From: Nectonema munidae
Lineage: Eukaryota; Nematomorpha; Nectonematoida; Nectonematidae
Assembly: GCA_030549495.1 (NCBI GenBank)
Contig: JAUIRK010000127.1
Span: 186,001 to 250,000, forward strand
DNA length: 64,000 nt
Direction of reading: 5' to 3'
Under the pieces are notes generated by a model. That model had not been told where the DNA came from, did no database searches, and was given only the letters and a program-made list of their open reading frames with translations. How positions within the stretch are numbered: position 1 is the first letter of the stretch; each line of letters starts with the position of its first letter. Shown here piece after piece: positions 22,001 to 34,000 of this stretch. A program made the translations under genes and the position numbers.

Positions 22001-25000
22001 CGCCTTTACCAATGCTTGACTTTATCCAGAATATAAATAATTCCTTGATCATTTTGAAACAATTGGATAGTATTATTAAGTTCAATTATTTTAAACATTT
22101 TGGCTTTTATTGGGGGAGGTGTCTAAATGATTAAATTTATTAACCCCACTCTCTTATCATGATATTTATGCATTGTTTTATTATTTTATAATAGGGAGCA
22201 AGATGAAGAATTTGTACAAATAGGATATGTTAAATATGAATCTCCTGAAAGTGTAGCACTATCTCTTTTTCTTACTAATGTGATATTCATTGATAGACCA
22301 TTATCTATCACTCCTTACTTGGATGGCAGTATTCTATTTTGTTATTTTTTTCCAATCCTTGAGGCATAAATTTTTTTTTATTATTTAAGGTGAAATTCCA
22401 CATAACGAGCTTGTTGTTTTGTATCCGGGTAAAGCTGCCACCTACAATTGTGTAACGTTATTTTATTTTTTCATTTTTCCATTTAACGTTCAATAGGTCA
22501 CTTTAGATGGTCACCACGTCCTTGAGCGAGCTAGGCCTTCCACCTTATCCTAATCTACCAATGGGTATTGAAGATAACAAAGTTGAAGAGATTAGAAGAA
22601 CTATATACGTTGGCAATTTGAATTCTAAAGTATGCCTTTTTCTTTTCTCCTTTAATTCTATAACCCTACGAGGACGAAAATTTCTATCATCTTTCTTTTT
22701 CAATGAAATTTTATATATTTAAAGCAAAGTATTTTTATTTCTTGCTACACTGATCCTTAATTAAAGGGTTAACCCTTTTGATCTTAGTGTCATCTTTAAA
22801 TCACACAGACGAATTCTTCACTTCTGCCATTTCAGACACAATGGGTCACCAGTGCAGTGCTGCTAGATATTGTTTTATTTTTTAGAAAAGGTACTAATTT
22901 TTGGAATTATGTGCTACTAAATTTTTAATTTTGAAAGTATTCTTAAAGTGGATAAGATTTTATACTTTCTTAATCCTAAAACGATTTGATCGATAATATT
23001 TTAGATTTTAACCCCGTGTAAAATTTAATATTTTTCTGATTAGTGCATTTATTTTTATATACAAATACTATGCTTAGGATTTGTAACTAAATTTAATTTA
23101 ATAATAAGGAACTTTCTGCTACGTTAGCTAAAAAGTTTCTTGTAACTCTTCAACAGTGGCCTACGAATATTCATTTAGCATAGCATCAGTATTTAGCAAC
23201 GTTTCGGAGGCAGAGTCGGTTAGTGTCGGATATTGAAGGGGTAGAACTAGACGTCTGAATCGATTTCTAATGAAATTTAGGAGTCGAAGTTCGAATTGGA
23301 TTTTTTAAATATAAAAAATAATAATGAAGAAATAAGTTTAATTTTTGTAAGCATATAGAGTGGCCTTTCTTTAGTCGAAGCCGGAAGTGAGAATTAAATT
23401 TAATTGTTTGGAGTTGGCTTCTGATTTTTTTAAGTACTCTGTGTCGGAGATGTATATTTTTGATCGAACGCCTTTTTCATGGTGTTTAGAAAGGTTGACA
23501 TGTATTATTTTAGTATTTTTATATTACTTAAAATTGCTTGTATTTTGCTAGTTACTTCTTGTAAAAAGATCTAGATAACTCTATTTTTTCTCAAACACAC
23601 AATTGAAAATATAAATTAAGTATTTTTCTTGTTTGCATATCCTCAATTTTAAGTTCTTTGGAATATTTTCTATTTATAAAATATTGTATGTTATTAGATT
23701 TTTCGATATTCTTTATTTAATATGTAAATTAATAAAATTTTTATTAAATTTTGTAATGTCGATAAAATAGAAAAATTAAAATAAACGTTAGCGATCGTTT
23801 TAAAAAATTTATGGTGGCAAAGTTATTTAGTTGAAATGAAAAAATGCTTAATTTACTGATATAAAGTATTAATCGCACTTAGTTAGAGCTTAGTAGAAAG
23901 TTGATCACTCTTATATCATTAAGACAGAGATCCAGATCTAAGAGGTGAGCGCCACCGTACCCACTATTAATTTGAGCCTGATGCTACGTTAACTCATAGT
24001 TGTTTATTTTCCTTTTCTCCATCACTAGCGGTTTATCTCTGAAGTATTTTCTTTATCTTAGCGAGTAAAAGATGTTTTTAAATCTCCATTTTTTGTAGAC
24101 TATAACTGCTGACGAATTGATCAAGTTTTTTTCCAAGTGTGGCGAAGTAAAGTATGTTAGGATGGCGGGGGAAGAGTCAGAAACAGTTCGTTATGCTTTT
24201 ATTGAATTTTCTGACCAAGAAAGTATTCCAGCGGCCCTGCAATACGAAGGAACTCTGCTACATGGCAATCCTATCAAGTAAGGATTTTAATTCTAATGAC
24301 AACAGAATCTGGATTATCCGAATTATAAAAATAGTGATTTGCCTCAAACTTCAAGTTGTCGATTGGCTAAATGCTTTCTACCTCACTAGAATGAGTCTCC
24401 ATACTAATGGGACACATCACTATTCAATTCTTAAAATAACATTTTTAAACTCCTTTTACATATCATCCCAAAAAAGTTTTAAAAAATTGTTACATATACT
24501 ACACATAATTCATTTCATAAGCCCATGCAATAACTAATTTCACATATTTGTAGATTATATAAATTTTGTCATCACAAAAATTTTAGCTATGTAAGCCACT
24601 ATAAATATTTTTTAATTTTCTTATTAATTTAAAATTGGAATCTTATTAGCGTTCTTTCCTGAGTTATGATCCTTCATTTTAGACTTCAGCTGCATGTTTA
24701 TTTTTTTTCTATTACAAATATATAAGAATAAACCAATTTTATTTATATACACTAATTTATAAGATTTCACCCTTTTATTGACTTCATAAAAAACATCCCC
24801 TTTCCAAAAAAAGAACCGTCATATAATATAAATTTCCCATAAAATAATAGTATTATAGGCTCATTCATTACGCCTACATAAATAAAGAAATAACCAATAT
24901 GCAATTATTTTAGTTAAAACATAATCACAATTAGATGTAATAAATATTTATAAATTACAATATCTACAAGCTGTATTATAACTCTAGTGTATAACTCTTA

Positions 25001-28000
25001 GGGCAGTTCCTTTTAGAAATCAAGAATCGAGATTAATAATTCTATCTCGAATATCAAGTTTCAATCTTCAACACCTCATTTTAATTTTTTTGGAAAATTC
25101 AGAAGGTATTAATTTTTTCAGTCTTTTTTGGAGTGAAGATATTTTAGATGCGAAAAAGAAGAGACTTTTGGAGTAACTGTGAATTGGAAAAAAATCCACT
25201 TATATCTCAATCAATTTCACAAAAAAAATTTGAAAGCTCCTTATTTTGGTAGGCATCGTGCAAACAATTTAATCAAATGAAACCAATTAGATTTGCTTTT
25301 AAAACATGGTGCCTCACATTGAAAAACGGATATTGTGTTTCTTTGGAATTTTACCCCGAAAAATCAGAAAAAGTTAAATCCGATTTTGATTTTGGTGTAT
25401 CTGGCAACGTTGTCAACTATTTTGTACAAATAATTTCCGAAAGATACAAAAAAATTCTTCCGATATCTATAACATTGGACAATTTTTTTCATCTCTGCAT
25501 CTTTTTGAATACTCCAAAATTAAATATAATATATTTTGTACTGGAACTGTCAGATCCAACAGAGTCGTGAATAATATAGTCAATGAAAGTACATCAAATA
25601 AGCAAAAGGAAATATTCAATTTTTTAAAGGCTCTAATGACATATCTCTTGTTGCATGGAATGATAACAAACCCATATACGTTTTGAGTTCCTTTGATTTT
25701 GGGTCCAGAAGTTGCAAAGGCACTAAATATTCTAGAAGATAAAAAAAAGAGTTGAGGTTTTGTATCCGAATATTGTAAAGTTTTACAATGGCACGATGGG
25801 TGGCGTGGACTTGTTAAATTGTCACGTTAGTTGAATCAGACAGAACTAACGTCAGAGGAAAAAAGTGGTACTATTTTTTCTTTCTTCATCTTATTGATGT
25901 ATCTATAGTGAATTTTTTGATTTTGAAAAGAATCGTTATGAAGAAAAACAGCGAATCTTTGTGTAATTTCAGAACATCTCTGGCGAAAAGCTTTTTATAT
26001 AAAAAATCTAAAGAACTGCAAAATAGAAAAGATTTCACAGACTCGATCATATTATTGAATATCATCTAAAAGAAGGAAGGTGTAAAAATTGCAATAAAAT
26101 ACCCATTTTTGGTGTTCGAAATGCGAAATTTTTCTACAATCAAAGCTATGTTTTAAAGAGTATATCATTCTACTTGATTTTTTTATTTGCTTTGTTTGAA
26201 TGCATTTTGGTCAAATGTTCGGAACGCCTCGATGGTTTCATTGCTTCATTTGAAAATACCTTTTCGCAAAGGAGACCGACCCATCGGCTGTTGTTTATTT
26301 TTAAAAATGGAATAAACCCAAACTTAAGATACTCAACGTTATACTGTCGACATTTTTTCTTTGAATTTTCTGCCATTTTCAAAATGAGAAAAACAAAGTT
26401 ATAGCTAAGAATAAAGCAAATAGATTAACACAAAATAAGTAAAAAAATGATGAATGATTAAAACTCAAACGCGGTTGCTCTTTAATTGATTTGAATTACG
26501 CTTTTTAACATCAATCACACAGAAAATACTTTGTTTTAGCTTTCAAAAGAGTAATGCAGTTCATGAGTAATTTGCTTTGACGTCTGTATTTGTGAATAAT
26601 GTGCAAGCTATGTGCATGTGAGGCGAATAAAAAGGTCAGAGAAAAATATCAGAAACATGTGGAGAGAAGTACACATCATACATAAGATTTTGTGAAAGCT
26701 CTTCTATTTACACATGTTGAATGTATTATTCCGGTTCCCGAGTTTCAATGATCTCGTGAGCTTAAAAATAATTATATGGAAAATTCTACAGCGCCCCTTT
26801 GCGCAACTTTAACGCCATCTATCTCGAGCAAAACATTTGACGACCCCTTTATGTCTTGATAACGCCCCCTAGGGCGCGCTACCGCCTACTTTGGGAAACA
26901 CTGGTTTAAACGAACAATTTATAAAAATCAAATAAAAAAATTTTTAACCAATAAATGCTATTTCTGCATTTAAAACAACATTTTATTCAATACTTCGAAA
27001 GATTATCGTGAAATAAAATGAATTAATATTGTGCGTATGATTGGGGTTGCACAAAATGATCAGTTGATCAAAAATTGTTAATTTTTACTCCCTTGAATAT
27101 ATGGCACTATTTGAATATCCTCTTTAGTGAGAAATTTGTTGCAATGTGCTCACATAAATACTATTTACCGTTTTTTGTATTATGAAAAACCTTTTCCTTT
27201 TTAGTATGCTCTACTTTCTTCATATCATTTTATGAACAATGTAATTATCATCTATCATTCAGTTTAACCATTTGACGATCAGTGGGATACCGTCCCAAGA
27301 ATGAAAACCATCTGCTTTAAATATAAAATTCAGAAAAAAAAGAATGTGAACTGTAGAAAGCAGGTGTTTGGTATTTAAACTCCTTGTCCTTGAAGGGTTT
27401 TATTGAAAACGTAGTGGGTATATTATATCACTATTTATTTTTCCAAGTTGTTTCTATCTCTTTGTCTGCCTTCTTTTTTAATTCCATTTTCATTTCTTAT
27501 GACCAAGGTACCACACTCACTGTTTCTCAAATGGTTAAACGTAACCTTTCTGCTATAATGTGTCACCAGTGACCCACAAAACAAAAATCTCTAGTCTTAG
27601 TTATATGAAAATTTAATTAAAAAGAAAAACATACGATAAATTTTCGAAAATCAATGTCTGAAAGGGGTAAACATCATCTTATTTTTTTATTATAGAATAA
27701 GCCATGCTAACAACTCAATTGTTAAGCCTAATATAAAGACTCTAGATGCATTGCAAAATGAAAATTCAAGTGCTATGAAAAAAGTACGAGAAGCCGAATC
27801 CCTCATTTCCTCTGTCCTCCAAGGTTTCATATTCTTTCTTTTTCGTTGTGTCCTATCTATTTACCCTTGTGAACGTGGGCTACCTGCCGCAATATATCTG
27901 CATGCCTGTTTAGGCGGGTGCGAGTTAAACATCTATAGTTTGACATTTTCACGATATGCATGACGTTTGAACTCGGATAAATAAGGTTGTCTAGATGCTT

Positions 28001-31000
28001 GGCTTCAATGAGCATCAAATCTTCCATGCCCGTAGTTCGACGCAAACACTGCAATTGTGCCTTATGCATTAAAACGTTTTAAAGAACTTTATCTTCATTT
28101 CATTTTCTTTTGAAAGTAATATTCATGTTAACATTTCATTTAGAAAAATCATTCTTACTTAACCCATTGTCCTAATGTTCCCATTTAGGAACATAAGTAA
28201 TTTCATCTTCGTCTTCTTTTTTCAATGACTTTGAATATAAATCGTCTGCGTTTTTTAAATATTGTCTGATTTTTATGGTACTTAATGGGTTAAGTGCGCC
28301 TTTTTTCACTCCCATACATTTTAATTTAAAAATTAAATATAAATACATTTATATCTCCATACATTTTAATTTAATGTTAACAGCCAAAATATTGATGGAC
28401 CAATTGGACACCAATGTCATGCGAAATATAAATCGCTAACTTTAAATTATAAAGAAATTTATTGAAAATGAGAATCAAACGTTTATTAATTTTTATGAAT
28501 TATGAAGGCTGTAAAGGTTAACTCTTCAAAGAACTAAATCTCGCATAGTGATAATAGTGGCAATTTGTTTCACCTAAAATATCTAGTCGTCTGCTTTTTT
28601 AACTCCATAACTCATTGAAAAAGATAATCGGGCGATTAGTCTTCTAAAAGCTGCTGCTTAAAGGCTTAACCTATCATAGAACTAAATCTCGCAAGTCATA
28701 ATATCAAAATTTATAACACTTTTCCAAATGATCGTCAGCTTTTTAAACCCCATTTTTATTTATTTAACCCTTTCAAGGATAATGTGTGCTACAAGTGTGA
28801 TCCGCGGAGTAAAAATTATGTGCTTTAAGTTATATGAAGATTTATTCAAAAGTAGGCGGCTAATTTTCGAAATTAATGCCTGAGGCACAGGCATTTGAGA
28901 ACCAATCGTCTGCTTATCCGTAGCCTGTAAGAGTTAAACGACCAAATTTTGTCAAGAATTTGTTATTCAGTTAGAAAGAAGGATAGGTAAGCAGTTAGTT
29001 ATTTTGAGTTATATTAGTGTTTCCTAACAATTATTTATCAAGAAATTTTTGTGCATCAGATATCAGAAATTTTTTGCTACTTTCACACAATTTTATACAA
29101 TGATTAGCTCCACACTAAAATGCAGCTATTTTAATGACAAATTCTAAATGCTTATTTGAAAAAAATATGCTAAATTTTTTTCCTTCTCAAGATTTCCTCT
29201 GAGAAAAATTAAAAATTCCCTCGCCTGGGGAATTTTCAATCTAATGCGAGCAGGATGGACTAATGTTGATTTAATAAATTTGGGTTATTATTATTAGTCG
29301 ATCCTATTATTAGTTTAATTATTTAATCCTTCATTTACTGCATTAACGAAATTTGTGGAAAAATGTTTATGGAACATCGAAACTCAATTCACAACGATGT
29401 CTGTTTAGAGAAAAACAACATAGTTATCTTTCAATATATGTTACAAAGATAAAAAAAAGCGAAATTATGGAATAGATTTAAAAAGGTCTAACTATATCTA
29501 AAAACCTGTACTAGCACAGCTCTCTTAAAAGGCTCTTTTCTATAGAGTCCGTCATTGGTGTTTGTAAAAATTGTTCGTTAAGGGAGGGCTACAAAAAAAC
29601 TAAATATAAAAATGAATATAAATCTATCTAACCTATTACGATAAAGAATGCGACAGACATGTAGGTATGCTATTATATTTTCCTCTAAATATCTTTAAAA
29701 AATGACACTTTTAGATTTTAAAAGTAGAGTTAAAAAATAAGCAGTCAAAGTTTCTTCATTTTATATTGTGTATTTCTTCATTTTAATTTTTCCCATGATT
29801 ATTAAAAGCTTCTTTAAATCCTATCTGACAATTTGTTTAGATGAAAGCTCCGACAAAAAAAGAAGTAAAAGATCCCGATCTAGAAAAAGATCGCGACATC
29901 ACTCAAGATCCCGCCGCTCTTCTTCTAAGCGACATCGAAGATCAACTTCCCGAAGACGTTCTTCCAAATACAAGAAAGAAGTTGATGAAAAACGATCTTC
30001 CAGGAGACGTCGTTCAAGATCTAAATCGACACGTCGTGGATCAGCCTCAAGATCAAGAAGACGTAGATCTTCATCGATATCCAAAAGTACTACGAAAGGC
30101 CATCGTAAAAGAGGATCAAGGTCAAAGTCGAAGGCACTTACCCCCAGACATGCTAAAAAAGATTCAAGATCTACGTCCAGGCATCGTAAGAAACGATCAA
30201 GATCAAAAACTTCAGTTTCAAAAGATGTTAAAAAAGAGTCTAATACATTAATTTCAAAGAATACGGAAAAAGATTCAAGATCCAGATCCAAAACTTCAAC
30301 TTCTAAAAATATTAAAAAAGAATCAAGGTCAAGATCTAAAACTTCAGAATCTAGAAATGCTAAAAAAGAATCAAGATCGACTTCCAGACATCGTAAAAAA
30401 GATTCAAGATCAAGATCTAAAACTTCTATATTTAGAAAGGCTAAAAAAGATTCAAGATGCAGATCTAAAACTTCAGCATCTAGGAATACTAAAAAAGACT
30501 CTCGATCAACTTCTAGACATCGTAAAAAAGAATCAAGGTCCAGGTCTAAAACTTCAGCATCTAGGAATACTAAAAAAGAATCGAGATCAACTTCCAGACG
30601 TAAAAAATATTCAAGATCAAGATCTAAAATTTCAGAATCTAGAAATGATAAAAAAGAATCAAGATCACCTTCAAGTCATCATAAAAAGGAATCAAGATCC
30701 AGATCTAAAACTTCAGTATCTAGAAATGCTAAAAAAGAATCACGTTCAAGATCCAAAACTTCACCATCTAGAAATACTAAAAAAGATACGAGATCATCTT
30801 CCAGTCACCGTAAAAAGGAATCAAGATCCAGATCTATAACTTCAGCATCCAGAAATGCTAAAAAAGAATCGCGATCAAAGTCAAATACACCAACAACAAA
30901 GAAAGAATCTAGGTCAGTATCAAAAGATGGTAAAAGAGAATTCAGATCAAAATCGAGAGCATCTGCAACAAGACACACTAAAGAAGAATTAAGAACAGAA

Positions 31001-34000
31001 TTGAAACGCTCAACATCCAAACATCGTAAAAAAGAATCCAAATCAAAATCACCACCCATTAGGAATCGCAAAAAGGAAAATAAATCAAGATCAAAAACAC
31101 CAGTCACCAAGCGCCGTAAAAGAGTTTCTAGATCAAAGTCAAAAACACCGCGCTTGAGAAAACATCGAAGAAGGCTTTCAAGGTCAGGATCAAGGACAAA
31201 AAGGGTGTCTAGGTGAGAAAGTTTAATTTTTTTAAAGCGATTTTAAAGTTAAGAATATTAGAACCTTATATATATAAAAGCGGATTGACAACTAGTCAAC
31301 CTTCTGTTTATAACATTCTGAAAGACGATGCTACAAAAGTTATTACCTATATTTTTGCAATTTGCACGATTTTAAATAATATACTTGTCAATTAATCAAA
31401 ATAAAATTCTGTAATCCAAGAATCGAAAAATATTGCTTAAAAAATCAAAAAATATTTACTCTTTTTAAAAATATCGTTGACTCAAAGATAAACCTTGTCT
31501 CTCTCTCTCTAATCATTTTTTTATCAAATCATGCATATAGGAAACTAAAAGTAACTAAAATAAAAAACGCATCTTATTTTTAATTGAGAAAAATTTATTA
31601 AAAACATGCTGATATACTGACCCCTAAAAAGTAAAAAATATCCATTTATTTTCGACGGTTTTCTTTTACTCTGATATTTTAAAATGAAAAAAAACTTAAT
31701 TCTACCTTTGTTATGTCAAACATAAAAAAAAAGAATATAAATTATGGAGATTAATATTGGGTATTTTTTGGAACTAAATAAAATTTGGGTGACATCACAA
31801 AAAAATAAATAATGCAAAAATAAAAAAGTATTGAAAATCGTTTGAATAATGTTAATTTCAAGTTATCCAAAATAAAAAAACATTTTATTCTGCTATTAAA
31901 GTGTAGTGTTTATTCAAGAAAGATTAAGAAAAATATAAAATATTTATTTATTTTGGGCAGTTTTCTTTTACTCTTATTTTATAAAAAGGAAAAAAACTAT
32001 ATTCTACCCTTGCTATATGAAATATTGAAAAAAAAATTCATCAGGTTATATTAGTATTTTTTGAAACTGGATAAAAGTTGACTGACCTCATACAAAAGCA
32101 AATTTTTTCAAAAAGAAAAACATATTTTAAGTATAACCTAGCCTATGTTCACCACAAAGAGTATAGCTTTCCAATGATACTATTTTCAACAAAATTTTTT
32201 ATATTTACGTTATGCTCTTGAAGAAAAGTGGTGACATTTTTTTTAACTAAAATGTAGACCAACTTTTCCAAAAAAGCTTTTGCAAAAATAGACATTCTAG
32301 GATTCTGGATTTTTATTTAGAAACATCATCTAAAACTAAATAAATTATAAAAATGATAATAATAAAAAAGAAGGTGCTTCAGTTTTCTCAACTTCTTATG
32401 GATTTTGTTGCTTTTTTGCACAAAATAATCTCATGTCCAAGCCCGTTTTGAGTCTCCTCTGAACTTTATAAGCAATCGGAATATTCCATAATTAGTAAAT
32501 TTTGCCTAAAATCACATCATCTGAAAACAGTGTGTGAGAGAGAGAGTCTCTTGTACGAAAAATGAAAACGTTAAAATGTTAGCACTACTTTTTCTAACGT
32601 TAATTTGTCGTGCTAAAATGCGGCTTCTATTTTTGTACAAGACGTTTATATAGCATGGGATAAAAATAATATAAATTTAAATAAAATCCATAATAAATAA
32701 AGAAAATTTTATATAAAAAATCTTGAATAACTATGGTAATATTCAAAGCAAGGAAAATAATTTATTCCAGATCAATATATAAAGAATCATTATGATAAGA
32801 AGAATCACATAAGTTGCTTAGGCTAAAGAAAACCATCTAAAAAAGTTCCATTTTTTCAAAAGATTTACTTTTCAGTATTTGTAAATTGATTCATGTGAAA
32901 CCTCTTATCCACTTCATGAATTGGGCAATTTCACAAAGGAAGTGAACATATTTAGCTTAATGTAGACGATTTTTATTTTATGCGGCATCCGTGTCTAATT
33001 TGGGCCTGAAAGAATGAAATATGATGCCGACGTTTAGATTATAACTTCTTGTATTTTCTCATTAACTTCAGATCAAATTCGAGGAATAAGCTCCGTAGGT
33101 CAAGAAGTCGAGAAAGATTGAAAGCGAAATCAAGAAAAGGGCGCAGAAGTTCTAGATCCGTGACAAGCTCATCTCATTCAATAACACCGACCCGTCGCAA
33201 AGCGTCTACTAACCGGCATAAGAGTAAGCGCAGTCGTTCAAGAAACAGAAAGGAGAAGCGTCGTCCACATTCCAAAGCCAGAAAATGCGACAACAGCGAC
33301 ACGAGAAGCAGTGTGGAGAGAGATGGGAGCAGAACCAAGAAAAGAATTGACAGTAGTGATAGTGATGGGCATGCTGAAAAGCTGAATAAAGAGTCCTCAG
33401 TGCATGCAGGCGAAGTGAAGGATAAGTAAGTTGTCATCCGCTTTTTCATTTTTGCTGAAATGCATTACCTGCTTCACTTATCTATCCACAGGGCTGGGAA
33501 GTCATATTTATATTTTCTAACTTATGCCACTTTTCGCCGTTTCGATTATTTTTAAATAGTTATTAACTTAAGTGCCAATTTTTACTAAGTAAAAAGCTAA
33601 TTATAAACTAAAAATATTTCTATTTAAAATTATATGGTATTGAAATATTTTTTATTAAATTTTTATTTTATAAAAATACACTTTTTTTTGAAAAATAAAT
33701 TAGTTATTTATAAATTTACTTTTTATAAAAAAAATAAGTTATATATAAATGATTTATTTAGTTGCTTCTAACATTCCATCTATTTGATGCTTATATAACG
33801 AAATAAATCAAAATTTAATTTTAAGCCTGGATTTGTCACACTATTTATATTTATATCGAGAGATAGAGAGAAAGTAATTTGCAAGAATTATGTGTATCTA
33901 CTTTATGTATTATATTCGGTGAATGGAAAATACTACAACTATAATAAATGATCTTTTTCATTTTCCACTTTATTTTGAGGGATGCAGAATCATTTTATGT

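Noticed and set aside
29899-31110. Antisense and shifted frames over the SREK1 RS exon
   Set aside because: Leu/Asp/Phe-rich frames opposite an RS repeat are mirror images of the AGA/TCA codon pattern; the RS frame has homology and splice sites.
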